DNA of 64,000 bases from Candidatus Leptofilum proximum. GTDB lineage: Bacteria > Chloroflexota > Anaerolineae > Promineifilales > Promineifilaceae. Made by a program: the position numbers and the translations under genes. Positions within the stretch are counted from its first letter, which is position 1; each line of letters opens with the position of its first letter. Positions 33,562 to 42,580 of the stretch are shown here, piece by piece. The notes beneath the pieces are model-generated. The model did no database searches. It saw only the letters and a program-made list of their open reading frames with translations, and was not told where the DNA came from. The stretch spans positions 310,001-374,000 of the forward strand of contig JADJXK010000002.1 in the NCBI GenBank assembly GCA_016710325.1, given 5' to 3'.

Positions 33562-34432
33562 ACCGACAGCCAGAGAAGCAGCCGCAACGTCACGCATGGT
33601 TATTTCGCCCGCAAGCAGTTTCACTTTCGAGCAGTTAACCGAGGCATATAACGAAACACGAGTCGATTACCTGGTGCCCATGCCCATGAACGTGGCCCGG
33701 CTCATGGAATACTGCCGTGTGTATGACGTAGCGCTGGAAAGCTCCTGCGTGGCTGTTGAAGAGGACGTGGTGCAGGGCTTGGGCATGCTGGGCGTGCGGC
33801 AAGATCGTGCCTGGATTACCCGGTTGGGCGTACTGCCCGTAGGTCGTCGCAAAGGCACGGGCAGCGCGCTGATGGCCGGATTGGTGGCCGCCGCCCAAAA
33901 CCGGGCCGCCAAAACGGTGTGGCTGGAAGTGATCAAGGGTAATGAGCCAGCACACAATCTCTTTCGCAAGTTTGGCTTTCATGAAACCCGGGAGCTCATT
34001 GTGGCCCGCCGCGCCCCAAAAACCGAGTTTAACCAGGCAGTTTTTGACCAGGTGAAACAGATCACCACGCTGAACCATGAAGACGCCATCATTTTGCTGT
34101 CGCACCGGGAAGAACGGCCGAATTGGCTCAACGAAACAGAATCCTTACAAAACGTGCGCAACCTTTCTGCCTTGCTGGTGGAGTTAAAAAATGGCGGGCG
34201 CGGCTGGGTCACCTACCACGCCGGGCTGCTCCAGCTGACGCGCCTGGTGGTAGAAATCACCGTGGGGGATCCCACTGAGGTGACCGAGGCCATTCTGACA
34301 GTACTGCACCAGCGGCACAAGCGGCAGGATTCTATTGCCGAGAATCTGTGCGAAGATGCCAAATGGCTTGGCTTTCAGAAAGCAGGCTATTTTGACTCCT
34401 TCCGCCGCATTGAAATGAAACGGCCGTTATAA
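33551..34432 (+). CDS. GNAT-family N-acetyltransferase
   Basis: 293 residues from the ATG at 33551, overlapping the receiver gene; the ATG at 33597 is an alternative. The acetyl-CoA loop is RLGVLPVGRRKGTGSALM (Q/R-x-x-G-x-G/A type), followed by VWLEVIKGNEPAHNLFRKFGF, the usual C-terminal half of a GNAT domain. A second half of about 120 residues, also mixed alpha/beta, may be a degenerate GNAT copy. The acceptor is unknown. Overlap with a receiver suggests a function in the same signalling unit. Confidence 0.83.
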   Translation: MTLKPTAREAAATSRMVISPASSFTFEQLTEAYNETRVDYLVPMPMNVARLMEYCRVYDVALESSCVAVEEDVVQGLGMLGVRQDRAWITRLGVLPVGRRKGTGSALMAGLVAAAQNRAAKTVWLEVIKGNEPAHNLFRKFGFHETRELIVARRAPKTEFNQAVFDQVKQITTLNHEDAIILLSHREERPNWLNETESLQNVRNLSALLVELKNGGRGWVTYHAGLLQLTRLVVEITVGDPTEVTEAILTVLHQRHKRQDSIAENLCEDAKWLGFQKAGYFDSFRRIEMKRPL

Positions 34433-34463
34433 CTCCCCACACCTTCCCAACCGAGAAAAATAG

Positions 34464-35423
34464 ATGATAAACATTCCCCGGCCAACGGCCGTTTTAGAAG
34501 CCGCGGCTCGCCTGCAAGGCATTGCCAACCACACGCCCCTGCACACCTCTCGGACCCTCAATGCCCAAACCGGGCAGCAAATCTTCTTAAAATGCGAAAA
34601 CTTTCAGCGAGTTGGTGCGTTTAAATTTCGCGGGGCGTACAACGCCGTCAGCCAGCTGAGCCCGGCACAGCAGGCAGCGGGGGTAGTGACCCATTCCAGC
34701 GGCAACCATGCCCAGGGGCTGGCTTTGGCCGCGCAGCTGCTGGGTATCCAGGCCACGATTGTCATGCCGGAAGATTCGCCAGCGATCAAAAAAGCGGCCA
34801 CGGCGGGTTACGGCGCAACCATTGTCACCTGCCCGGCCATCGAGCGGGAAACGGTCTGCGCCGAACTGATTGCCAGGCATGGTTACACGCTCATCCATCC
34901 GTACGACAATCCACACATCATCGCCGGGGCAGGCACGGCCGCCCTGGAACTGCTGCAAGATGCCGGTCCGCTGGACCTGCTGCTGGCACCAATCGGCGGC
35001 GGTGGGCTGCTCAGCGGCACGGCGCTGGCAGCTGCGGCCATACAGCCCCACTGCCGGGTCATCGGCGTGGAGCCAGCCGTGGCCAACGATGCCCAGCAGT
35101 CCTGGCAGACAGGTGAGATTCTGCGGTTGACGGCCGTTCCTCCCACCCTCGCCGACGGCCTGCGCACCCGTTACGTAGGCGAGCACAACCTGCCCATCCT
35201 GCGCCAGTATGTAGACGATATTCTCACCGTGACGGAGGAAGACATTGTGGCAGCGCTGAAATTTATTTGGCTGCGCCTGAAGCTGGTGGTTGAACCCAGT
35301 TCGGCCGTGGCCCTGGCGCCTCTGCTCATGGGCAAAATTGCCGGGCAAGCCCAGCGGGTGGGCGTGATTTTAAGCGGGGGTAATGTGGATGTGGCCGGGA
35401 TTGGGGCCATATTTGCCGATTGA
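34464..35423 (+). CDS. threonine/serine dehydratase (catabolic type)
   Basis: 319 residues. PLP lysine in GAFKFRGAYNA, substrate loop SSGNHAQGLA, phosphate loop GGGGLLSGTAL and SGGNVD near the C terminus. There is no ACT regulatory domain, so it matches TdcB-like threonine ammonia-lyase or serine racemase rather than the isoleucine-inhibited IlvA. It forms 2-oxobutyrate from threonine or pyruvate from serine, which could feed the 2-oxoacid:ferredoxin oxidoreductase encoded in this window. A terminator follows. Confidence 0.9.
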   Translation: MINIPRPTAVLEAAARLQGIANHTPLHTSRTLNAQTGQQIFLKCENFQRVGAFKFRGAYNAVSQLSPAQQAAGVVTHSSGNHAQGLALAAQLLGIQATIVMPEDSPAIKKAATAGYGATIVTCPAIERETVCAELIARHGYTLIHPYDNPHIIAGAGTAALELLQDAGPLDLLLAPIGGGGLLSGTALAAAAIQPHCRVIGVEPAVANDAQQSWQTGEILRLTAVPPTLADGLRTRYVGEHNLPILRQYVDDILTVTEEDIVAALKFIWLRLKLVVEPSSAVALAPLLMGKIAGQAQRVGVILSGGNVDVAGIGAIFAD

Positions 35424-35451
35424 TAAAAAACCGCATTTTGAATTGCTGCAA

Positions 35452-35485
35452 AAAAAGACGGCCGTTGCACAACGGCCGTCTTTTT
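35452..35485. terminator. bidirectional terminator built from two ACGGCCGT copies
   Basis: AAAAAGACGGCCGTT (35452-35466) pairs perfectly with 35471-35485 around a GCAC loop (15 bp). A-run on one side and T-run on the other make it work in both directions, between the plus-strand dehydratase and the minus-strand dps gene. Each arm contains one ACGGCCGT palindrome. Confidence 0.88.
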
Positions 35486-35507
35486 CAATTCTTAGAGGTG
35501 GCAGCGG

Positions 35508-36017
35508 CTAGCCGCCGTTGGCCATTGAGCGCAGCATCCAGGCCATTTTTTCGTGGGCGCGCATGGTGCCGATCAGCAGATCGGCCGTGCCTTCGTCGTT
35601 AAATTCTTCCATACACGCTTCAATGTCATCACGCAGGCTGGTGATAACTTGCTCGTGATCGTCTAGCAAATTAGCCAGCATGTCCGGTGCACTGGGGATG
35701 GCGCCGGGCGCCTCGGAGAGGCGGGTGTGCTCCAGGAATTCAACCAGGGTGCCAACGGCCGTACCACCCAACATACGGCTGCGCTCGGCCACTTCATCGG
35801 CAATGAGCTGAAGGCTGTTGTACTGCTCCTCGAACAGTTCATGCAGCTGGGAAAAGTGGATTCCCGTGACGTTCCAATGATAGTTGCGCGTTTTGGTATA
35901 GAGCAGATGCTCATCGGCCAGCAGCTGGTTAAGCCGTGGGATCAGCTTCTCGCGATTTTCCGCGGCAAGCCCAATGTGCGCCTGTTCCAGCTTTTTACGT
36001 TTGCTTTTGGTTGCCAT
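35508..36017 (-). CDS. dps: Dps-family DNA-binding ferritin-like protein
   Basis: 169 residues from the ATG at 36017 with GGAG upstream. Ferroxidase-site signature: NYHWNVTGIHFSQLHELFEE followed by the acidic helix with DEVAERSRMLGG. A basic N-terminal tail (KSKRKKLEQ) suits DNA binding. Dps dodecamers store iron, use up hydrogen peroxide and shield DNA in stress. The next genes on this strand include a CsbD-like protein, supporting a stress cluster. Confidence 0.92.
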   Translation of the reverse strand: MATKSKRKKLEQAHIGLAAENREKLIPRLNQLLADEHLLYTKTRNYHWNVTGIHFSQLHELFEEQYNSLQLIADEVAERSRMLGGTAVGTLVEFLEHTRLSEAPGAIPSAPDMLANLLDDHEQVITSLRDDIEACMEEFNDEGTADLLIGTMRAHEKMAWMLRSMANGG

Positions 36018-36052
36018 CAATGACTCCTTTTGTCTCTCGGTTGGCGATTGGT

Positions 36053-36355
36053 CTATGCATTTGCTTGGCTGGCGGAACCGTTACGGCGCAGGATAAAGGC
36101 AACAATGAGGGCTACGGCCGTTCCCAGCAAAAGCCAGGTTTTGGAGTTGGTCAGCCAGCCGGCACGCTCCCGCAGCTTACCTCTTAATTGCTGTCTGCGG
36201 CCGGCACGTCGCATCCGGTCATTGTGTGTCAGTTCACCCAATTTTTCTTGCGCCTTGCCTTTGGCCTGTGTCACTTTACCATCGACGGCATTACGTCTTT
36301 TGTCGACTTGATTCTTGATCTGTTGCTCAATTGATTTCACAGCTGAGGTAGTCAT
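36053..36355 (-). CDS. CsbD-like stress protein with C-terminal membrane helix
   Basis: 100 residues from the ATG at 36355, the one properly spaced from GGAG. The middle QAKGKAQEKLGELTHNDRMR matches the CsbD-like pattern of highly charged helices; a single hydrophobic helix (LLLGTAVALIVAFILRR) ends the protein. CsbD-like proteins are induced by general stress; their function is poorly known. It is 35 nt upstream of dps on the same strand. Confidence 0.75.
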   Translation of the reverse strand: MTTSAVKSIEQQIKNQVDKRRNAVDGKVTQAKGKAQEKLGELTHNDRMRRAGRRQQLRGKLRERAGWLTNSKTWLLLGTAVALIVAFILRRNGSASQANA

Positions 36356-36402
36356 TTTCATGCTCCTTTTGGATTGTACCAATACATTTTTTGCAGCTTA
36401 AT

Positions 36403-36846
36403 TTAATCGCGGGCCATCTCCTCCAACACAACCTGCGTCAGATGCCACTGGTCAGGCCGCCAGACTGGCGTGCCGGGCCTGCGGTGTCCGTCTTGCGCCT
36501 GGCCATTCGATGCAGGAGCAGATTTGCTCCGCTTGGCGGAAACATCAATGAAGATGTCAAAATGGCCCCACTCTGTCGTCACTCGATGAACGAGTTGTTC
36601 AACAGAAGCACCCTGATTTTTTGCCCGTTCCACTAAAAAGAGTCTGCGGCCGAAGGATTGAACCTGATCTCTGAGCCAGCGAGCTGTTTCCAGGGGAATT
36701 TTCCAGCAAAGTACGGCAATGTCGGCACCTTTTTGGGCAAGCTGCAATACCAGATTTTGCAAGACGACCGTATCATTGCCAATCAGCAAAACACCCTTTC
36801 CCAATAATGGTAATTTGTTTTGGTTACGAGTCTCTGAGTTATTCAT
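36403..36846 (-). CDS. short Rossmann-fold protein, truncated SDR-like
   Basis: 147 residues from the ATG at 36846; a GTG at 36891 would add 15 residues. GKGVLLIGNDTVVLQNLVLQ begins an NAD(P)-type Rossmann fold and WGHFDIFIDVSA matches the NNAG-region strand of short-chain dehydrogenases, but the catalytic Tyr-x-x-x-Lys and the second half are missing; instead there is a 40-residue polar tail. The cofactor glycines are degenerate (GNDTVV). Probably a truncated or repurposed dehydrogenase, possibly no longer catalytic. Confidence 0.62.
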   Translation of the reverse strand: MNNSETRNQNKLPLLGKGVLLIGNDTVVLQNLVLQLAQKGADIAVLCWKIPLETARWLRDQVQSFGRRLFLVERAKNQGASVEQLVHRVTTEWGHFDIFIDVSAKRSKSAPASNGQAQDGHRRPGTPVWRPDQWHLTQVVLEEMARD

Positions 36847-37382
36847 AATTTTATCGTTGTGTAGCAGCTTCCTTGTTGTATAGTTGATCACGGTTCTTCT
36901 CTTTTATTAGCAGGCCGCCTCCTCAGCCCTCATATAAACACAAACAGTGCAATTTTCTGCCCCCATCATACTGAGGCCTGTCGATGGTGTGGATATATCA
37001 CGGTAGAATTAGAAGATATAGAGAAAGGTACATTCTCTCCACAGGGACAAAAAGGGGGCGATCCCTCTCTGGCAAGATACAGAATAGACACATCTTTTTG
37101 CCGGTGTTTTGGCCCACAAGGCATATGCCTTAGAAGACGCTCAAATGCCGTACGCCCCTGTACAACCATCCGCTAAAGGCTGCCCCCCTCCAGTAAAACA
37201 TCATTTTTAAAATTTGTGCCTTACCAGGTACCAGGATAAAAAACAGGCACCGTGTTATCCTCCAGTCAGTCAGGCCCAGTCGCTTAAACTGCGGTTTAGG
37301 TTAAAATGCAGTGTGTTAAGAGCCACACAGGAGAGAAATCGGCTACCCAGGAACCTGGCTAATCAGGCCAAAACAATTGCAA
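36847..37382. other. intergenic region without a clear gene
   Basis: About 530 bp between divergent genes. No reading frame has protein-like content. Small dyads are present (CCAGG-AA-CCTGG near 37348-37359) but no convincing terminator or known RNA. It should hold the promoters of the SDR-like gene and of the kinase-like gene; I cannot place them with confidence. Confidence 0.5.
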
Positions 37383-38108
37383 ATGACAGAACTTACTCCT
37401 TTTCCCAATGCAGAAGCGACGCAGACCATTAAACAGTTGATGGCCTTATATCACCATGAAGTGAGCAGTCGAGAGGCCGAACGCAAACGAGTGGCCGCTT
37501 ACCTGAACGATACGGCCGTACAAACCCTATCTGCCTTGCATATTCATTTTTCCTTGCTGCACACTGCCCCAGAAGCACAAATGCGCCGCGACCTGGCCAA
37601 TGCCCTGCCGCTCCTGGTAGACTTAATGGCCGGGTTAACCGATCTGGCCCGGCAGTTACGGCCGTTGGAACTGGACACCCTCGGCCTGCATGAAGCCTTG
37701 CAGCTGGCCGCTGAAGAATTTTTGGGCACACACATCATCCGTTACCAAGGAGCCAAGGTGCCGCATCTGCCCACAGAGGTCGCCACCGCCTTTTACCAGC
37801 TGGCGCAAGAATCCCTGAGAAGGGTGCAAAACGAGGCCCAACCCGCCGAGGTCTTCATGCGCCTGCAAGCAGAAAACGCGGGCGTTCGCCTCACCATTCA
37901 AGAGCTCAACATGGACATGCCAACAAACCAACCAGATGACCTGGCAGCTGCGCTGGAGCCGGGCTTGCTTGGGTTAATGGTACGTTTCCAGCAGCTAAAC
38001 GGCCGGGTTACTTTGCACACCACACCCAATCAGCAAACAACCATAACGGCCGTATGGCCCCTGCTTGCCCAGACGTTACATGATTCGCCTGGGCGTAATC
38101 CAGTCTAA
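37383..38108 (+). CDS. NarX/DesK-type histidine kinase-like protein lacking the phospho-histidine
   Basis: 241 residues from the ATG at 37383. REAERKRVAAYLNDTAVQTLSAL aligns (shown here over more than one segment: ERKRVAAYLND, then TAVQTLSAL) with the HisKA_3 box ERxRIARELHDxxxQxLxxL, but the histidine is Asn42. LRPLELDTLGLHEALQ, typical of the family, is kept. The ATPase half is degenerate: the N-box asparagine is replaced (QESLRRVQNEA) and no DxGxG motif is visible. It is therefore probably a pseudokinase that binds a partner. It converges on a potassium channel gene with a 33-nt overlap. Confidence 0.78.
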   Translation: MTELTPFPNAEATQTIKQLMALYHHEVSSREAERKRVAAYLNDTAVQTLSALHIHFSLLHTAPEAQMRRDLANALPLLVDLMAGLTDLARQLRPLELDTLGLHEALQLAAEEFLGTHIIRYQGAKVPHLPTEVATAFYQLAQESLRRVQNEAQPAEVFMRLQAENAGVRLTIQELNMDMPTNQPDDLAAALEPGLLGLMVRFQQLNGRVTLHTTPNQQTTITAVWPLLAQTLHDSPGRNPV

Positions 38109-38954
38109 AATCAACCCGGCTAAAATACCCACGGTGATGACGCCCATGGTGCCCAGTGTCCCGGCAATGATGCGCCCGGTGGTTGTATTCGGCGTGATGT
38201 CACCATACCCAATGGACCCGGCCGTGATGACGGCCCAGTACACCCCCTCGGAAAAGGTAATCAACTGGTACCCCTCATCACCCAGTTCCACATCTGCCAG
38301 CTGTTCCACCTGCCGTTGCAAACGGCCGTTTTCAGCGTTAATAAAAAGGTAGGGGAACACACCCAAAACCAGGATCACCTGAATGATCAGGTAAACGTAT
38401 AAAAAGCGGCGGTTGCGCCGCACCCGGCGGACTTCATACGCGTTGGCCCGGTAAAGCAGCCGCCCCAACTCCACATCCTGCCGCAGCAGGTAAGATGGCG
38501 CCAACCGCAGCAGGCGGAACAATTTTTCCATTTCCCCTTCTTTTTCATATTGGTGCAGCGCCTCATTCAGCAGCACACTGGCATGTTGGTTGAGCATCTG
38601 GGCCGTTTCCTGGTCGCCAAAGCGGGAATGGTAAAGGGATTCGCTAAATTTCATCATCTGTGTGGGAGATTCCCACTCCAGCCCGGCCAGGTCTTCTGGC
38701 ATGATGCGCTGAGCCAGGAAGTGAGAAATGGGCTGTTCACGCAGCAGAGTAGGCTCTTCTCGAATAGCCATCAGAAATGCGCGGCGCAATGATTCGGCCG
38801 TTGCCGGATCACCTTCCGCCTCTTCATCATAGCGGGCGATGATTTCACATACAGGCGTATGGTTGTTGTCTGGCTGTGCATTGGACTCTGGGAGAGGGAT
38901 GGTTTTTGCCGTGGGTTCTACGGATTCAGACGAATAGTGATTGCTGCCGCCCAT
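38076..38954 (-). CDS. two-transmembrane potassium channel with long cytosolic N domain
   Basis: 292 residues with AGGAG before the ATG. Residues 1-175 are soluble and acidic, with no recognised fold. Two membrane helices (about 185-207 and 255-280) flank the selectivity filter TAGSIGYGDITP. This is an Ion_trans_2/KcsA-like pore. The C terminus stops right after the inner helix, so any gating domain must be the N-terminal one. Its last 33 nt overlap the convergent pseudokinase gene, which would produce antisense transcripts. Confidence 0.87.
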   Translation of the reverse strand: MGGSNHYSSESVEPTAKTIPLPESNAQPDNNHTPVCEIIARYDEEAEGDPATAESLRRAFLMAIREEPTLLREQPISHFLAQRIMPEDLAGLEWESPTQMMKFSESLYHSRFGDQETAQMLNQHASVLLNEALHQYEKEGEMEKLFRLLRLAPSYLLRQDVELGRLLYRANAYEVRRVRRNRRFLYVYLIIQVILVLGVFPYLFINAENGRLQRQVEQLADVELGDEGYQLITFSEGVYWAVITAGSIGYGDITPNTTTGRIIAGTLGTMGVITVGILAGLILDWITPRRIM

Positions 38955-39215
38955 GGTGGGTTTCTCCTGAGCTTCTCCTCAATACAAAATGGCGCTTTTT
39001 TCAAGAACTTGGTGCGGTTTACTTAACTTCCTGCCAACAACTATAGAGGTTACCCCAGTTTTTTCTATATATCCGGGTATAATAAAAAGACACAAAATAA
39101 AGCTTGTCAGAATCCCAAACAGCCCACAGATTGCTCAAACACCCACTGCCGAAGCTGGATTTTGCTTTACGGCCGTTTCCCCCTAACATCGTCGCAGAGG
39201 CCTAGAAGGATAAAA

Positions 39216-41870
39216 ATGCCCAACCACCAGTCGTTTAATTCTGCCGACAGCGTCAAGAACCGCGAACAGCGGCTGCTGGCGCTTCTGCAAAACATATCCT
39301 TGGCGGTTGCCAAGGATGATTCTATTGAGGCGGCCTTTAAAGACGTACTCACCTACATTTGCCGGTTTATGGACTGGCCGCTGGGGCATGTTTACATCTG
39401 GTCTCCGGCCGCCCATGCCCTCGTTTCCAGCCGCATCTGGTATACGGCCGATGCTTCCGCCATTCTTCCCTTCCGTGAACTGAGCGAAGCCACCCAGTTT
39501 CGCCCCGGCGAAGGAACGCTGGGAATGGTTTGGGAAACGGGCGAGGCCATCACCATTTTGGACGTGCACCACAGCAGCGTCTTTGTCCGCAAGATGTCCC
39601 CAGAGAAGGCGGGGATTCGTGCCTATTTTGCCTTTCCCGTTATGTTCTCAGACCGGGTCAGGGCCGTTTTAGAATTTTTCTCGCCTGATTCAGCCCCCCC
39701 CGACCCCGACATGATCTCCATCATCAACCATGTCAGTGCCTTGCTGGGGCTGGCCATGCAGCGCCATGAAATGATCGCCCGGCTGCAAACCAGTGAGGCG
39801 CAGCTGGCCGAGGCACAGCACACCGCCCATGTGGGTCATTGGGAATGGCATCTGGTCCGCGACGAAGTTTACTGGTCGCCAGAGCTTTATCGCATTTACG
39901 GCCTGGAGCCTGGCAGCATAGACATGAGCTACAAGGGCTTCCTCAGTCGGGTGCATCCCGATGACGTCTCTTATGTGCGAAGCAAAGTGCGCGAAGCTTA
40001 CGAAAACGGCCGTTCTTTTAATTACTTTCACCGTATCGTTCGCCCCAATGGTGATGTGCGTGTGCTCCACGCCCGCGGCCGCCCTGTGTTTGACCAGGCT
40101 GGCCAGATCATCAAGCTGCACGGCACAGCCCAGGACATCACCGAGCTAAAAGAGACGGAAATCAAGCTGGCTCACTCCGTGCGCCAGCTGTCAGCACTCA
40201 TGGAAATTGGGCAGGCCATTTCTGCCACGCGGGAGCTGGAACAGATTTACCAGCTGGTTTTAACTTCGGTACGGCCGTTGATCAGCGCCGAAGCGGTGGT
40301 TCTCTTCCTGTACAAAAATGACATGCTGGAAGTTACCGCCTTCGCCGGTATCAATATCGGCGATTTGCACGGACTGCGTGTGCCACCCGATTCAGGCATC
40401 GCCGGGGAAGTGTGGCAGACTGGCCGCTCCCTCCTTTTAACCGGGGACGATTGCACCACCCGCCTGGCGCCCGAACTGATCAACGAGACGCGTTACCGCC
40501 CAGAGGCCATGCTGGCCGTGCCGCTGCGCTGGCAGGACCAGTCCGTTGGCGTGCTGGAAGCCGCCCATCACAGCGCCAATGCCTTCACCGACGACGATTT
40601 GCGCCTGCTTGAAATGGCTGCTGCCTGGACCACCATCGCCATCGCCAATGCCCGCCAGTACAAACAGCTGCAGCGACGGCTGAGCGAACAGGACGCCCTG
40701 GTCACCATCAGCAATGCCCTCACAGAAACGCTGGAACTAGCTGAACTTTTCCAGCTGCTCGTTGAACAGATTCAAAAAATCATCACGAAGGCTGAATCGG
40801 CCGCCATTCACCTGCACCAATCGCGCAGCGGCCAGTTGGAACTCACGGCCAGCGCCGGGCTGGAAGTGGACCCCAAAGATTATTTAATCTGGTCAGGCGA
40901 AGGCATCGCCGGGCACGTTATCGCCAACGGCGGTGTGGCCAACGTTGCCGATGTGCAAACCGATCCCCGCCGCCTGCCGATTGATGTGCAGACCCGAACC
41001 CGCTCGCTGCTGGTTGTCCCTATCGAAAGCCGCCTGCGCCGCATTGGCACCATTAGCGTGCAGTCGACAGCCCCTGGGGTTTTTACAGCGGATGACGAGC
41101 GGCTGCTCACTGTTTTGGGGGTTCAGGCAGGCATGGCCATTGAAAATGGGCGGCTGTTTGCCGTGCAGCGGCGCGCCCGTGAGCGGGCTGAAAGACAGCG
41201 CGAACGCATGCGCCACATGGCCCGCCGGGTGGTGGAAGCGCAAGAGGAAGAGCGCGTGCGCATCGCCCGTGAGCTGCACGATGAGTCTGGCCAGTCGCTC
41301 ACCTCGCTCAAGATCAGCCTGGACCTGATTCGATCCATGATTCCGGCAGAGATGATTGAGGTGCAGCAAAGCCTGAACGACGTGCTGGAGCTTACCAACC
41401 AGACGATCAGCAATTTGCGGTTGCTGTCGCACAACTTGCGCCCACCGGGTCTGGATGTGTACGGGCTGGATGCCGCGCTGGAGGGTTTATGCCAGGATTT
41501 CCAGGCGCATACGGCCGTTCAGGTTCACTATCATGGCGCTGAGGTGAGAGATGATTTACCCGACCTGGCGGCCCTGGCCCTGTACCGGTTTGCCCAGGAA
41601 GCGCTTACCAATGCCATCAAACACGCCAGCGCCAGCCAGATTGATGTGCATCTCTGGCAAGATTCAGATACGATTACGGTGACGGTCACGGATAACGGTA
41701 TCGGTTTTTTACCACCAAACTTAGAAGTGAGCCTGCCATCAAAGGGTTCCGGGTTAGTTGGCATGGTTGAACGTTTGGAGATGACCAACGGCCGTTTAAC
41801 CATCGATTCGTCACCAGGAAAGGGTAGCCGGTTGACGGCCGTCGTTCCCTATACCACGGAGGAAAAATGA
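39216..41870 (+). CDS. NarL-type sensor histidine kinase, GAF-PAS-GAF-GAF-HisKA_3-HATPase
   Basis: 884 residues from the ATG at 39216 with AAGGA; the open frame upstream is non-coding. No membrane helix. Order: GAF (about 20-185), PAS/PAC (about 200-325; VGHWEWHLVRDEVYWSPELY), GAF (about 340-500), GAF (about 510-660), coiled coil, HisKA_3 with the His in RIARELHDESGQSL, and an ATPase domain with NAIKHASAS, DNGIGF and GSGLVGM. It overlaps the following response-regulator gene by 4 nt, so they form a cognate pair. The signal sensed is unknown. Confidence 0.93.
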   Translation: MPNHQSFNSADSVKNREQRLLALLQNISLAVAKDDSIEAAFKDVLTYICRFMDWPLGHVYIWSPAAHALVSSRIWYTADASAILPFRELSEATQFRPGEGTLGMVWETGEAITILDVHHSSVFVRKMSPEKAGIRAYFAFPVMFSDRVRAVLEFFSPDSAPPDPDMISIINHVSALLGLAMQRHEMIARLQTSEAQLAEAQHTAHVGHWEWHLVRDEVYWSPELYRIYGLEPGSIDMSYKGFLSRVHPDDVSYVRSKVREAYENGRSFNYFHRIVRPNGDVRVLHARGRPVFDQAGQIIKLHGTAQDITELKETEIKLAHSVRQLSALMEIGQAISATRELEQIYQLVLTSVRPLISAEAVVLFLYKNDMLEVTAFAGINIGDLHGLRVPPDSGIAGEVWQTGRSLLLTGDDCTTRLAPELINETRYRPEAMLAVPLRWQDQSVGVLEAAHHSANAFTDDDLRLLEMAAAWTTIAIANARQYKQLQRRLSEQDALVTISNALTETLELAELFQLLVEQIQKIITKAESAAIHLHQSRSGQLELTASAGLEVDPKDYLIWSGEGIAGHVIANGGVANVADVQTDPRRLPIDVQTRTRSLLVVPIESRLRRIGTISVQSTAPGVFTADDERLLTVLGVQAGMAIENGRLFAVQRRARERAERQRERMRHMARRVVEAQEEERVRIARELHDESGQSLTSLKISLDLIRSMIPAEMIEVQQSLNDVLELTNQTISNLRLLSHNLRPPGLDVYGLDAALEGLCQDFQAHTAVQVHYHGAEVRDDLPDLAALALYRFAQEALTNAIKHASASQIDVHLWQDSDTITVTVTDNGIGFLPPNLEVSLPSKGSGLVGMVERLEMTNGRLTIDSSPGKGSRLTAVVPYTTEEK

Positions 41871-42517
41871 TTCGTGTTATCATTGCCGAAGATCATAATT
41901 TGGTTCGCCAGGGAATTCGGGCGCTGCTAGAAAAAAGCGGTGAAGTCCACGTGGTAGCCGAAGCGGCCACGGGCGAAGAAGCCGTCAATCTGGCCGAAAA
42001 AGAAAAACCGGATGTCGTGGTAATGGATCTGGCGATGCCCCGCCTGGATGGCGCCCAGGCCTCAGAACGCATCCTCAGTCTGTCGCTGCCAACCCAAATC
42101 ATTATTCTGTCGATGCATGCTGATACAACGATGGTACAGCAGCTGCTGCGCCGGGGCGTCAAGGGTTATCTGCTCAAAGATGCTGTCACGGAGGAGCTGA
42201 TGCTGGCGGTGCGCTCCGTCAGCCAGGGGAAAATTTTTCTCAGCCCTACCATTTCCGATTCCGTAATGCACCTGTTGGTGTCGCCGCCAGGCAGCCAGGC
42301 GGAAACGGCCGTTGACCTCCTGACCCCGCGTGAACGTGAAGTGCTGCAGCTGGTGTCTGAGGGGCACACCAACAGCGCCATTGCTGAAATGCTCAGCATC
42401 AGCGTAAAAACGGTAGAGAAACACCGGGCCAATCTCATGACTAAAATGGAAGTGAACGACCTGGCGTCGCTTATTCGTGAAAGTATCCGGCGTGGACTTA
42501 TCATCCTGGACGAGTAA
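41867..42517 (+). CDS. NarL/LuxR-family response regulator
   Basis: 216 residues. Receiver with IIAEDHNLVRQG, phospho-acceptor Asp in VVVMDLAMP, Ser/Thr position in ILSMHA and Lys in YLLKDAV; then a LuxR helix-turn-helix LTPREREVLQLVSEGHTNSA with SVKTVEKHRANLM. It is the partner of the kinase it overlaps. One ACGGCCGT sits in the linker between the domains. Confidence 0.94.
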   Translation: MIRVIIAEDHNLVRQGIRALLEKSGEVHVVAEAATGEEAVNLAEKEKPDVVVMDLAMPRLDGAQASERILSLSLPTQIIILSMHADTTMVQQLLRRGVKGYLLKDAVTEELMLAVRSVSQGKIFLSPTISDSVMHLLVSPPGSQAETAVDLLTPREREVLQLVSEGHTNSAIAEMLSISVKTVEKHRANLMTKMEVNDLASLIRESIRRGLIILDE

Positions 42518-42556
42518 GGCATTCCGAGCCAATAACGCGTCTTCTGGCGACCAAGA

Positions 42557-42580
42557 GTAGGGTTTTCCCCCATACGAAAT
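42557..42580 (+). promoter_or_regulatory. GTAGGG-TTCCCCCATA box, copy 1
   Basis: GTAGGGTTTTCCCCCATACGAAA lies 143 nt before the receiver-only gene at 42723. The same 23-mer with three changes recurs at 43158-43180 before the next regulator gene. Position upstream of two adjacent regulators suggests a shared binding site, perhaps of the LuxR-type protein encoded just before. Confidence 0.5.
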
